Below are positions 36,361 to 45,309 of a stretch of 64,000 nt of DNA, piece after piece (within the stretch, counting starts at the first letter, position 1; each line of letters opens with the position of its first letter). The notes beneath the pieces are model-generated. The model worked only from the letters and a program-made list of their open reading frames with translations. It searched no databases and was not told where the DNA came from. The position numbers and the translations under genes are program-made. This DNA comes from Marinobacter alexandrii (GTDB taxonomy: Bacteria > Bacteroidota > Bacteroidia > Cytophagales > Cyclobacteriaceae), in assembly GCA_039984955.1 (NCBI GenBank), contig JBDWTN010000007.1, positions 930,001-994,000 on the forward strand. The letters are read 5' to 3'.

Positions 36361-37176
36361 ATGTCAAATAATCTACTTAAAGGAAAAAGAGGAATTATTT
36401 CCGGTGCACTTGATCAAAATTCCATTGCCTGGAAAGTGGCAGAAAAAGCACACGAACAAGGTGCCGTATTTACACTTACCAACGCGCCAATCGCTATGCG
36501 AATGGGCGAGATCAATAAACTAGGTGAGCAATGTAATGCGGAGATTATTCCGGCAGATGCCACCTCAATGGAAGATCTGGAGAATCTTTTCAACAAGTCA
36601 AGCGAGACGCTTGGAGGTAAAATTGATTTTGTTTTACACTCAATCGGGATGAGCCCTAATGTACGTAAGGGGAAAGATTATGGAGATTTGAATTACGATT
36701 GGTTTCAAAAAACATTGGATGTATCTGCTTTATCATTTCATAAAATGATGCAAACTGCAGAAAAACTAGACGCAATGAATGAATGGGGATCTATTCTTGG
36801 CCTCTCTTACATAGCTGCCCAAAGAACATTTCCTGACTATTCTGATATGGCTCAAGCCAAAGCATTGCTAGAATCCATAGCCAGAAGCTACGGTTACCGT
36901 ATGGGAAAAGACAAAAAAGTAAGGGTCAATACTATTTCTCAGTCTCCTACAATGACAACTGCAGGATCTGGTGTACCAGGTTTTGATGTGTTTTTCAACT
37001 ATGCAGACAAAATGTCTCCACTTGGAAATGCTAGCGCTGAAAGCTGTGCAGACTATTGCATCACCATGTTCTCAGACTTGACACGCATGGTAACTATGCA
37101 AAATTTGATGCATGATGGAGGATTCTCTTCTTCTGGCATCACAGAATCAATGGTTGAGGAGTTAACGAATAAATAG
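36361..37176 (+). CDS. fabI: enoyl-[acyl-carrier-protein] reductase FabI
   Basis: Performs the last reduction of each fatty-acid elongation cycle with NAD(P)H. It is an atypical SDR: GIISGALDQNSIAWKVAEKA at the nucleotide site, LHSIGMSPNVRKGKDYGDLN, and the catalytic stretch SYIAAQRTFPDYSDMAQAK with the Tyr and Lys of FabI. NTISQSPTMTTAGSGVPGF forms the substrate loop. The length (271 aa) is right. It is transcribed from its own promoter, overlapped by an inverted repeat that may be an operator. Confidence 0.96.
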   Translation: MSNNLLKGKRGIISGALDQNSIAWKVAEKAHEQGAVFTLTNAPIAMRMGEINKLGEQCNAEIIPADATSMEDLENLFNKSSETLGGKIDFVLHSIGMSPNVRKGKDYGDLNYDWFQKTLDVSALSFHKMMQTAEKLDAMNEWGSILGLSYIAAQRTFPDYSDMAQAKALLESIARSYGYRMGKDKKVRVNTISQSPTMTTAGSGVPGFDVFFNYADKMSPLGNASAESCADYCITMFSDLTRMVTMQNLMHDGGFSSSGITESMVEELTNK

Positions 37177-37228
37177 TTCTCAAGTAGTTATTCTAACTTA
37201 CCGTGTATCACATTTAATCAGCCAACAT

Positions 37229-37936
37229 ATGAAAAAATTATTTTATTTAATCGCGATTGTTCTAGCCTCGTCTACGATGGCACAAGAACTGCAAACTCCT
37301 TCAACGAGCTTCTCTCACAAAAAGAAAGCATATTTGACTCTTTCTGATGGTACAGAAATCATTGGAAACATCAATGATATTGATCGCAAGAAAGGAATCA
37401 TTAAAGCTATAAAAGTAACAGATGGGGCCGGTGAAAAAAGAAAATTATTGCCCGCAGACATTTCTTATATGTATCTACCTCCAAGTGGTTTGGACAAGCT
37501 GGGTAATGCTATAAACACAGTCAATAGTGTGCAAAAATGGAAACAATCTAAACTGGATGAAGATCTATTGAATCAAGGACTCGTTTACTTCGAACAAGCA
37601 AATGTCAAGATCAAAAAGAAAACCATGACACTACTTGCTCAGTTACTCAACCCTAGCTTCAGTGCCAAAGTAAAAATTTATCATGATCCACTAGCTAAAG
37701 AAACCGCATCCCTGGGTGTTGGAGGTCTTAAAGTGACAGGAGGAATCGCAAAATCTTATTATGTACAGAAAGAGGGTGATGTAGCTGCGTTCAAATTTGA
37801 TAAAGGTGGGTATAAAAAAGAGTTCTCATACTTCTGGAATTGTGACGCATTGGATCAGCAGTTCAGCTCTGGAGAAGAAAAGGCATGGAGAAATCTTGGA
37901 AAACATGCTGCTTCTTACACAACAGATTGCGAATAA
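37229..37936 (+). CDS. exported protein of unknown function, 235 aa
   Basis: No named family is recognised. A signal peptide (LFYLIAIVLASSTMAQE) indicates export. The mature part starts with a small beta-rich region reading AYLTLSDGTEIIGNINDIDR, as in proteins where a short beta-barrel precedes a variable tail, and ends with two Cys (WNCDALDQ and the C-terminal TTDCE) that could form a disulfide. There is no lipobox and no T9SS-type C-terminal domain. It stands alone between fabI and ispE. Confidence 0.7.
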   Translation: MKKLFYLIAIVLASSTMAQELQTPSTSFSHKKKAYLTLSDGTEIIGNINDIDRKKGIIKAIKVTDGAGEKRKLLPADISYMYLPPSGLDKLGNAINTVNSVQKWKQSKLDEDLLNQGLVYFEQANVKIKKKTMTLLAQLLNPSFSAKVKIYHDPLAKETASLGVGGLKVTGGIAKSYYVQKEGDVAAFKFDKGGYKKEFSYFWNCDALDQQFSSGEEKAWRNLGKHAASYTTDCE

Positions 37937-37991
37937 GAAACAATCGCTTTAAAGTCATTCTTTCAGAATAACTTTTTTAGATTCTAAATCA

Positions 37992-38780
37992 ATGATATCC
38001 TTCCCTAATGCCAAAATCAATTTGGGGCTCAACATAGTGAGCAAACGGGAAGATGGATTTCATAACATTAAAAGCTGCTTCTATCCTATCCCATGGCATG
38101 ATTGCCTAGAGGTGATAGAAGCAGCTTCTTTTTCCTTTCACAGTCATGGGCTAGCCATTCCAGGAGATACCTCTTCCAATCTCTGCATCAAAGCGTATGA
38201 GCTAATCAAAAATGATCACGACATACCTCCTGTAGAGATACATCTACTCAAAAACATCCCGATGGGTGCAGGACTCGGTGGCGGTTCTGCCGATGGAGCA
38301 TTTACGTTGAGAATGCTTAATGATCTTTTTGAACTAGGACTATCCAACTTGCAACTTGAGACTTACGCCCTGAAGCTTGGAAGCGACTGCCCTTTTTTCA
38401 TACAGAACCAGCCAGCAATCGCGAAAGGTCGTGGAGAACAACTGGATAGAATAAGCCTTGACCTTTCCGATTACCACTTATCCATACACAACCCTGGCAT
38501 CCATATTTCTACCAAAGAAGCGTATGCCGGAGTGAAACCAAAAGAACCACTTCATTGCATTGAAGATATTGTAGCAAAGCCCATTTCGGCATGGAGAGAT
38601 CTGCTAGTCAATGATTTTGAAACTTCAATATTTCCTAACCATTCAGAAATCAGTAAACTCAAAGAAGAGATGTATGAAATGGGAGCAATCTATGCTTCTA
38701 TGACTGGAAGTGGTAGTACAGTGTTCGGGATTTTTGACCACAAAATAGAAAACGCTAAGTGGAATTTTTTTGAATTGTAA
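37992..38780 (+). CDS. ispE: 4-diphosphocytidyl-2-C-methyl-D-erythritol kinase IspE
   Basis: A GHMP kinase that phosphorylates CDP-methylerythritol in the non-mevalonate isoprenoid pathway. The N-terminus FPNAKINLGLNIVSKREDGF and the ATP loop PMGAGLGGGSADGAFTL (about residues 93-109) are diagnostic, with GSDCPFF and the C-terminal MTGSGSTVFGIF. The length (262 aa) is on the short side of normal. Upstream, 37953-37969 holds a short hairpin (ATTCT-TTC-AGAAT) that resembles a worn REP element. Confidence 0.96.
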   Translation: MISFPNAKINLGLNIVSKREDGFHNIKSCFYPIPWHDCLEVIEAASFSFHSHGLAIPGDTSSNLCIKAYELIKNDHDIPPVEIHLLKNIPMGAGLGGGSADGAFTLRMLNDLFELGLSNLQLETYALKLGSDCPFFIQNQPAIAKGRGEQLDRISLDLSDYHLSIHNPGIHISTKEAYAGVKPKEPLHCIEDIVAKPISAWRDLLVNDFETSIFPNHSEISKLKEEMYEMGAIYASMTGSGSTVFGIFDHKIENAKWNFFEL

Positions 38781-38938
38781 TCTATTAGTAGTAGCAATAA
38801 ACGTCTCATAAACCAATATATAAAAACTTATTGTCGGTGTTAAGCAGTTCTGCTAGCTTTATCTTTTATTGCTTAACTCAAGGCATGCGATAGATAGCTG
38901 AGTTTCATCTACAATACTCACAGCAACAACGCGTACAA

Positions 38939-40486
38939 ATGGAAATCAACAAAGAAAAAGATCAACTAAGTAAGGATCAAATTGATCAATGTATATCCAT
39001 TTTAAAAACATTGAATGAAGACACCAACCAAATATTTGAGATTCCAAAAGATCTAAGAATCGAGCTTATTACACAAGCTGGGCGACTATCAAGACCACAA
39101 AGAGAAGAATTTAAGAAACGTAAAAAAGACGCAAAAAAAATCCTCAAAAGAAAAGCCGCTGAAAAGGATAAACACGCTCGCAACAAAACAGGAATACGAA
39201 GTGCTAGAGAAGCATCTGTTTTTGTTGCTCCCAAAATGATCGCATCAAAAGATAAGGAAGCAAGACCTGCTAATACATCAGTCGCTCCACGTAACTGCTA
39301 CGTATGCAAGGAGATTTTCACAACACTGCATCACTTTTATGACACCATGTGCACATCATGTGGCGACTTTAATTATGCTAAGCGTTTTCAAACATCAGAT
39401 CTTACTGGACAAGTTGCTCTGGTTACTGGTTCTCGCCTTAAAATTGGCTATCACATTACCTTAATGATGTTAAGAGCTGGAGCCACGGTAATTGCAACAA
39501 CAAGATTTCCGGTAGATTCCGCTTTGCGTTATGCCAAAGAAGAAGATTTTGAAACATGGGGTCATCGTCTTAAAATACATGGATTGGATTTAAGACATAT
39601 TCCCAGCGTAGAAATTTTTTGTAATTACATTGAACACCAATACGACAGGTTGGACGTACTGATTAATAACGCTGCGCAGACGGTCAGACGTCCAGCAGGT
39701 TTTTATCAGCATCTATTAGTACAAGAAGAGTGCAATATTTCTGAATTACCACAATCAGTAAAAAAAACCTTATCAGATCATGAAGCTTGTTTACGAGAAC
39801 TAGGAGCTATCAGCTCTATGAAAGGAGATCAAAACAAGAATCTACCAGTTTCTTGGAATGACAAACAGGTAGGTATTGGCCTCAGCGCCTCTGCAAGATT
39901 ATCTCAAATCCCATACGCTGTTGATCATTCTTTAGCATCTGAAGAAGTTTTTCCCACGGGTAAAATGGATGCCGACTTGCAACAAGTTGATCTTAGGAAG
40001 GTAAATAGCTGGCGATTAAAATTAGGTGAAATTCATACGCATGAAATGCTAGAAGTACAGCTTGTTAATTCTGTTGCTCCTTTTGTATTATGCAATCGCT
40101 TAGTTCATCTAATGAAAAAAGAAAACACCGGGATGAAACACATCATCAATGTCTCAGCTATGGAAGGTAAATTTCACAAATTCCATAAAGAAGCTCGCCA
40201 TCCCCATACAAACATGGCTAAAGCTGCCTTAAACATGATGACTCTTACTTCATCTGCAGAATTTGCGAAATATGGAATATATACCAACGCAGTAGATACC
40301 GGATGGGTAACTGACGAGGACCCTATTGAGTTGGCTAAAAAGAAAGAAGAAATTCATGACTTCCAACCTCCTTTAGACATTGTTGACGGAGCTGCCAGAG
40401 TTATGGATCCGTTGTTTGATGGGATCAATACAGGGAAACATTGGTGTGGTAAATTCCTAAAAGACTATAGGCCGACTAGTTGGTAA
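38939..40486 (+). CDS. atypical SDR oxidoreductase with an N-terminal Cys4 site
   Basis: A 515-residue protein in three parts. Residues 1-110 are charged and helical ([20 protein letters not shown]). Residues about 120-140 hold CYVCKEIF and CTSCGDFN, a CxxC-CxxC site able to bind zinc. From about 155 there is a short-chain dehydrogenase fold ([30 protein letters not shown]). The expected YxxxK catalytic motif reads TNMAK (in [14 protein letters not shown]), so the catalytic Tyr is replaced by Thr while the Lys remains. That makes the reaction uncertain. A non-redox or divergent role is possible. It is monocistronic. Confidence 0.85.
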   Translation: MEINKEKDQLSKDQIDQCISILKTLNEDTNQIFEIPKDLRIELITQAGRLSRPQREEFKKRKKDAKKILKRKAAEKDKHARNKTGIRSAREASVFVAPKMIASKDKEARPANTSVAPRNCYVCKEIFTTLHHFYDTMCTSCGDFNYAKRFQTSDLTGQVALVTGSRLKIGYHITLMMLRAGATVIATTRFPVDSALRYAKEEDFETWGHRLKIHGLDLRHIPSVEIFCNYIEHQYDRLDVLINNAAQTVRRPAGFYQHLLVQEECNISELPQSVKKTLSDHEACLRELGAISSMKGDQNKNLPVSWNDKQVGIGLSASARLSQIPYAVDHSLASEEVFPTGKMDADLQQVDLRKVNSWRLKLGEIHTHEMLEVQLVNSVAPFVLCNRLVHLMKKENTGMKHIINVSAMEGKFHKFHKEARHPHTNMAKAALNMMTLTSSAEFAKYGIYTNAVDTGWVTDEDPIELAKKKEEIHDFQPPLDIVDGAARVMDPLFDGINTGKHWCGKFLKDYRPTSW

Positions 40487-40503
40487 TGCTATTTTTTAAG
40501 GTC

Positions 40504-40680
40504 AGCAGATTATTCCCAAATCACTCCCATATTGGAAAAATAATCAAGAGACTCTTCCATGCTATTTCCAGCTGGTGTAAGCATCCGAGGGGTGCTGGTT
40601 TCAGTAGTACCGACAATCCCTGCCCACGCACGCCTTGAATCTAAAGATTTCGTTACTTTTAGTGCGGTCGATAACAAAAT
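40504..40680 (-). pseudogene. possible remnant of a minus-strand coding region
   Basis: An open minus-strand frame ends at the TAA at 40510-40512 and reads protein-like (RRAWAGIVGTTETSTPRMLT, then AGNSMEESLDYF). No good start codon or upstream continuation is present, because the frame runs into the start of the AraC-type gene. I cannot name a parent protein. It may be a decayed 3' end, or chance. Confidence 0.2.
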
Positions 40681-40701
40681 GCACTTCTCATTTTCTTTAA
40701 G

Positions 40702-41805
40702 ATGGAAATACTTGTCTATCTATTTATCATAGCCATAGCTTTTGGGTTTTTCATGGGAAGCTTAATTCTCTACAAGCCATTTTTCAAAAGCGCTACTAAC
40801 AACTATTTGGCATATGCTATCCTGATCATTTCTATTCTGATGCTAAACATCGTACTCATGGTCGAGGGGGTTTATTATGAGTACGATTTGCTGACCATTT
40901 TCTACGACATTGAATGGGTATTTCTATTTCCTGTGTTTCTATTCATATTCGTATTGAAACGAATAGACCACAAGCTAGATGGCAGAAAGGAACTCAAGCT
41001 GCTATATCTGCCTTTCATTCTTTCTGTCATTCTCAATACTGTCAATGCTTTGGTACGTGATTTTGAATTATTCGAGATCCAAAATCAAGTGGTGTTAAAC
41101 ATGGGAAGCAGCCTATTCTCTATCGAAAGTTTTTCAGTCTATTTGTTTAATCTATTTATGTCCGGATGGTTATTTTTTATCTTGAAGGATTATAATGGAA
41201 AAAAGGATTTAAAATGGCTTTGGCGACTGTGGTGTATGGTACTAATCCTCGTTATAGCCTGGACTACATTTGATTTTCTTGAAAATACTGTCTCCCGAGA
41301 ATACATGAAGATCTTTACCCCTACCCTGTTAATCGGTATTTCTGTCTTTCTCTTTTGGGTTTCATACAATACAATTTACAAACACAAGCTGACAACTGAA
41401 ATAGAGGAAATAACCGAACTTCTGAATCAGCCAACCTCTCGACAACCGTTAAGAAAATCATCTTCAGAAAACACTCATTTTAGCAAGTTTGAAAAACTAT
41501 TTGAAGAAGAACATATATACCGCGATCCAGGGATTACCAGAGAATCTATTGCTGAACGATTAGAGATAAGTCCTGGATACCTCTCACAATTGATTAATTC
41601 TCATGCAGATCACAATTTCGCTACCTATATAAACCAGCATAGGATTGATGAAGTAAAGAAAATGCTCCACGATTCAAGATTTGATAGATATAGCATTGAG
41701 TCAATAGGACTGGAGGCCGGGTTTTCATCAAAGACCACTTTCTATAAAACCTTCAAGAACCTCACAAGTAAAACACCAAAAGAGTACAAAAATCATCGCA
41801 AATAA
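40702..41805 (+). CDS. membrane-anchored AraC-family transcriptional regulator
   Basis: A 367-residue regulator with a membrane sensor. The first 230 residues form about seven hydrophobic helices (IAFGFFMGSLILYKPFF, IEWVFLFPVFLFIFVLK, WLWRLWCMVLILVIAW). After a linker, the C-terminal 100 residues are an AraC-type double helix-turn-helix (SIAERLEISPGYLSQLINSH, GLEAGFSSKTTFYKTFKNLT). Proteins of this layout probably sense a membrane or external signal. Downstream, an inverted repeat (41811-41833) and a promoter-like box precede an S41 lipoprotein gene, a plausible target. Confidence 0.92.
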   Translation: MEILVYLFIIAIAFGFFMGSLILYKPFFKSATNNYLAYAILIISILMLNIVLMVEGVYYEYDLLTIFYDIEWVFLFPVFLFIFVLKRIDHKLDGRKELKLLYLPFILSVILNTVNALVRDFELFEIQNQVVLNMGSSLFSIESFSVYLFNLFMSGWLFFILKDYNGKKDLKWLWRLWCMVLILVIAWTTFDFLENTVSREYMKIFTPTLLIGISVFLFWVSYNTIYKHKLTTEIEEITELLNQPTSRQPLRKSSSENTHFSKFEKLFEEEHIYRDPGITRESIAERLEISPGYLSQLINSHADHNFATYINQHRIDEVKKMLHDSRFDRYSIESIGLEAGFSSKTTFYKTFKNLTSKTPKEYKNHRK

Positions 41806-41810
41806 GTACC

Positions 41811-41833
41811 GATTTGTTCACTTCTGACAAATC
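41811..41833 (+). promoter_or_regulatory. inverted repeat between the AraC regulator and the S41 gene
   Basis: GATTTGT, nine bases, ACAAATC is a perfect 7-base inverted repeat, placed 25 bases upstream of the -7-like box of the S41 gene. It could be an operator or a weak terminator for the regulator gene. Confidence 0.4.
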
Positions 41834-41858
41834 AGGAGGCGCGTTTTTTTCGGAAACC

Positions 41859-41866
41859 TAGTTTTG
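41859..41866 (+). promoter_or_regulatory. putative -7 element (TAGTTTTG) of the S41 lipoprotein gene
   Basis: A perfect TAnnTTTG match, 17 bases before the ATG at 41884. No clear -33 box is seen. Confidence 0.5.
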
Positions 41867-41883
41867 GCAAAAAACGATTACTT

Positions 41884-43239
41884 ATGAAATTATTCCACTT
41901 CTCTTTTAAGACCATGCTGAAAACTTCAGCAATCGCCTCTTTGATTTTTTTAATGAATTGTAAAGATGATACCAATGCCCCAACTACTTACTGGTATGCT
42001 CCTCAAAATGGATACATTTTAGAAGAACAAAAAGACCGTTACACATTGTATGGGACCTCCGCTTCAGGATGTGTCTTAATAGATAATGATGTCAGCCCTA
42101 GGAATTACTCAGGAATCCAATTAACAAAAGAAAATGGAGGCCTAATCGCATCGTCCGAATTGCTCACCGGCCATATAGCATTTGATGAGCTATTGACTAC
42201 CGAAGAGTTTTGTGATGTTGATAACCCAATCATGACTAATGACCCTGTAACTAACTTCAACTATTTCTGGAATATTTTTAACGACTACTACGCCTTCTTT
42301 GAATTGAGGAATGTTAATTGGAATGAGTACCGCGAACCTATCAATTCTGTCAATGAAGATAATCTATATGACATTTTAGAGGCCATGATCCTACCCCTCA
42401 AGGACGGACATGTAAGTATATCCAATGAATCAGTCAACATACGCTCTGATAAAGAAAACCTGTTGCAGCAAATCAACATGCATCTAGATAACGACATAAA
42501 AACCAGAGAGGAACTGATAGAAATTGCAACAGATCGCATCTCGTTTATTAACACACGCTACTTAAATGATCAAACAGATGGGGATTCCAATGGAAACATG
42601 GTATGGGGTCTGCTCTCTGCTGATATAGGATACGTCAACATCATTTCTATGCAAGATTATGCTGCTTCTTATGATCAGGAAATTTCGGTTGTTGATGAGT
42701 TGATGGGGCGCTTAACTCAAGCGATACAGCAGCACGAGCTCCAAAAGTTAGTGATAGACCTGAGATTCAATACCGGAGGGTACGATGGTGTAGCACTTGA
42801 GATCGCCTCCAGGTTCGTAAGCCAATCGGGACCAGTTTTTACAAAAAAATCACGGCTAGAAGATAATTTTACTCACGAGCAAATCATTGAACTGTCTCCG
42901 AATGAAGGTTTTCAGTTTAACGGAGACGTAGTTTTACTCACCAGCCCTCTAACTGCCAGTGCTGCTGAGGTATTTACACTGTGCTTAAAGGATCTTTCCA
43001 ATCTTACCATTGTAGGGCAAAATACGAGTGGCATTTTTTCAGACATCCTCACACACAGGCTACCAAACGGAACCTTTGTGAACTTGTCAAACCAGGTATA
43101 TGCTGACCCCTCGGGGAAAGTATATGAAGCCATTGGCATAAGCCCGGATAAAGATCACGAAATCCCCTTCCTGAGCAGCGATGATTTTAATAACAATGTT
43201 GATAGTGGAATTGAGTGGGCGATGGAGTTATTAAAGTAA
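41884..43239 (+). CDS. S41 family peptidase, lipoprotein
   Basis: A 451-residue secreted serine protease-like protein. The signal sequence ends at LIFLMNC, a plausible lipobox. The middle (NYFWNIFNDYYAFFELRNVN) and the S41 core (VIDLRFNTGGYDGVALEIAS, LLTSPLTASAAEVFTLCLKD with the likely Ser in SAAE, VGQNTSGIFSDIL) match the tricorn/CtpA-like branch. No PDZ domain is obvious. It follows the AraC regulator and may be its target. It is not closely similar to the S41 gene at the start of the window. Confidence 0.88.
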   Translation: MKLFHFSFKTMLKTSAIASLIFLMNCKDDTNAPTTYWYAPQNGYILEEQKDRYTLYGTSASGCVLIDNDVSPRNYSGIQLTKENGGLIASSELLTGHIAFDELLTTEEFCDVDNPIMTNDPVTNFNYFWNIFNDYYAFFELRNVNWNEYREPINSVNEDNLYDILEAMILPLKDGHVSISNESVNIRSDKENLLQQINMHLDNDIKTREELIEIATDRISFINTRYLNDQTDGDSNGNMVWGLLSADIGYVNIISMQDYAASYDQEISVVDELMGRLTQAIQQHELQKLVIDLRFNTGGYDGVALEIASRFVSQSGPVFTKKSRLEDNFTHEQIIELSPNEGFQFNGDVVLLTSPLTASAAEVFTLCLKDLSNLTIVGQNTSGIFSDILTHRLPNGTFVNLSNQVYADPSGKVYEAIGISPDKDHEIPFLSSDDFNNNVDSGIEWAMELLK

Positions 43240-43253
43240 GATTTAGTGTATAT

Positions 43254-43289
43254 CTAATCCCAATCTGTGATATTACAGATTGGGGTTAG
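43254..43289 (+). terminator. strong hairpin after the S41 lipoprotein gene
   Basis: A 15-base stem with one G-U pair (CTAATCCCAATCTGT / ACAGATTGGGGTTAG) and the loop GATATT begins 15 bases after the stop codon. It has no T-run but is the strongest hairpin in the area. Confidence 0.65.
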
Positions 43290-43494
43290 AATACATGAAT
43301 CTCTCATTTGTTCCAACTAACAGAAGCATCCACTGTAGCTCCATCATTCTAAAACTTATCTCATGTAGCGAGTAGAAAATAAATTTAAGGACCAATCAAA
43401 AGTCCTTGTTGCTTTGAATGAGAAGTTAGGGCTTCACCCGACTTAATCATATAGAAATAGTCAAGAGATTTCTCCACACCATCTCCAAATATTC

Positions 43495-43502
43495 TATCTT
43501 TG
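43495..43502 (+). promoter_or_regulatory. putative -7 element (TATCTTTG) of the SulP gene
   Basis: A perfect TAnnTTTG match, 21 bases before the ATG at 43524. It covers the in-frame TTG at 43500, which argues that translation starts at 43524. Confidence 0.6.
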
Positions 43503-43523
43503 CGCGCTCATTTGAAAAAACGC

Positions 43524-45137
43524 ATGCAAAGATTATTTCGAAATTTCACTTTTAATCCCAAAGACGATATCCTTTCAGGGCTCACTGTAGCGCTTGCGCT
43601 CGTTCCTGAGGCGGTTGCTTTTGCTTTTGTTGCTGGTATAGATCCCATGGTGGGTCTGTACGGAGCTTTTATGATGGGCATTGTGACTTCTATGTTTGGG
43701 GGTCGCCCAGGTATGATTTCGGGTGCTACTGGCGCCATGGCTGTTGTAATGGTGCACATGATTCAAAAAGGAAATGAAGTTGGAGCTTCTCTGGCAACAC
43801 CCATGGAGAATCTTGGTCTTCAGTGGCTCTTCATTACACTCCTTCTGGTTGGAGGGATTCAGATTCTGGCCGGGATATTCCGACTTGGAAAATTTGTACG
43901 CCTTATTCCCCATCCAGTAATGATGGGTTTTGTGAATGGGTTGGCTATTGTGATATTTCTTTCTCAGCTTGGGCTTTTCAAGGAAAGAATAGGCGGAGAA
44001 TACCAATGGATGCAGGGTAAGGATCTTTTCATTATGCTAGGTCTGGCAGGACTTACGATGGCTATCATGTTCTGGTTACCCAAAGTGACCAAAAAACTTC
44101 CTGCAGCACTTGTGGGAATCATAGTGGTTGCATCTATAACCATCTTTGGAGGTTTAGATGTAAGTACCGTTGGTTCATTCATTCGCGAAGGAGGTGGCAA
44201 TGGCCTAGAAGGAAGTTTGCCATCATTCCAAATCCAGATTTTTAGTTTGATCGATACACTTCAAGGACATTGGGGATTGATTATTTCAACAGCCGTTCTA
44301 CTAGCAGCTGTAGGTCTGATTGAGTCTTTGATGACCCTAAACCTTATTGATGATATGACGGAGACCCGAGGAAGTGGAAATCGGGAATGTGTAGCTCAGG
44401 GTGGAGCTAATATTTTAAATGGACTTTTTGGAGGTATGGGGGGCTGTGCTATGATTGGTCAGTCAATCATCAATGTTAGCTCTGGAGGACGAGGAAGACT
44501 CTCTGGAATCACTGCTGCTCTGGCATTACTTTGTTTTATCCTTTTTGCCGCGCCGATGATTGAGCAAATCCCAATTGCAGCTTTAGTAGGGGTAATGTTC
44601 ATGGTTGTTATTGGAACGTTCGCTTGGAGTAGTTTCCGGATTATTAATAAAATTCCAGTGGCAGATGCAATTGTATTGATTACTGTATCCGCCATCACCG
44701 TATGGCAAGATTTAGCCATTGCAGTGATTGTAGGCGTGATCATGTCTGCTTTAGTTTTTGCTTGGCAAAATGCAACAAAAATTAGAGCAAGAAAATCAAT
44801 CAAAGACGATGGCACAAAAGTCTATGAAATCTGGGGGCCGCTATTCTTTGGCTCTGTTCAGGCTTTTAATTCAAAATTTGATCCCGCCAATGATCCTAAA
44901 AAAGTAGAATTGGATTTTATCGAATCTCGTGTAAGTGATCACTCTGGCATTGAGGCCATATTTGCTTTGGAAAAGAAGTATAAAGAGTATGGCAAGCAGA
45001 TCAAATTAATTCATTTAAGTCCAGAGTGTAAGATGTTGCTTCACAAAGCCAGCCCTGATTTTGAGCACATGATTGTTTCATCTATTGATGATCCAAGATA
45101 TCATGTAGTGACTGACCTGATGGACAAAGAAGTCTAA
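43524..45137 (+). CDS. SulP family inorganic anion transporter
   Basis: A 537-residue secondary transporter of the SulP family (sulfate, bicarbonate and similar anions). The first half has the SulP signature ILSGLTVALALVPEAVAFAF and about twelve to fourteen hydrophobic segments; IESLMTLNLIDDMTETRG and NRECVAQGGANILNGLFGGM are further conserved parts. The C-terminal 110 residues form a cytoplasmic STAS-like region. The start was moved from the TTG at 43500 to the ATG at 43524 because the former lies in the promoter box. The substrate cannot be read from sequence alone. Confidence 0.92.
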   Translation: MQRLFRNFTFNPKDDILSGLTVALALVPEAVAFAFVAGIDPMVGLYGAFMMGIVTSMFGGRPGMISGATGAMAVVMVHMIQKGNEVGASLATPMENLGLQWLFITLLLVGGIQILAGIFRLGKFVRLIPHPVMMGFVNGLAIVIFLSQLGLFKERIGGEYQWMQGKDLFIMLGLAGLTMAIMFWLPKVTKKLPAALVGIIVVASITIFGGLDVSTVGSFIREGGGNGLEGSLPSFQIQIFSLIDTLQGHWGLIISTAVLLAAVGLIESLMTLNLIDDMTETRGSGNRECVAQGGANILNGLFGGMGGCAMIGQSIINVSSGGRGRLSGITAALALLCFILFAAPMIEQIPIAALVGVMFMVVIGTFAWSSFRIINKIPVADAIVLITVSAITVWQDLAIAVIVGVIMSALVFAWQNATKIRARKSIKDDGTKVYEIWGPLFFGSVQAFNSKFDPANDPKKVELDFIESRVSDHSGIEAIFALEKKYKEYGKQIKLIHLSPECKMLLHKASPDFEHMIVSSIDDPRYHVVTDLMDKEV

Positions 45138-45152
45138 AATTTAGACTTCTTT
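45126..45152 (+). terminator. terminator hairpin overlapping the SulP stop codon
   Basis: AAAGAAGTCTAAA and TTTAGACTTCTTT form a perfect inverted repeat with the stop codon TAA inside the left arm. The pyrimidine-rich right arm would act in termination. Confidence 0.6.
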
Positions 45153-45309
45153 CTAAGTGCTAAGAAGGTAGTATAAATGTAGAACCAACACTCAGTGATT
45201 CCCCCAATTTTTCGCATATTGAAGATGTGTGAAAAGATTCGTAGTTAAATGGTGTAACAAATTAGCTTTCGTCTTCGTCCCATACTTTAATAATCCTAAC
45301 TATTAATCA

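Noticed and set aside
43575-44006. Minus-strand frame of 143 codons within the SulP gene
   Set aside because: It is antisense to conserved transmembrane coding sequence, with an unnatural His/Asn/Ser-rich composition.
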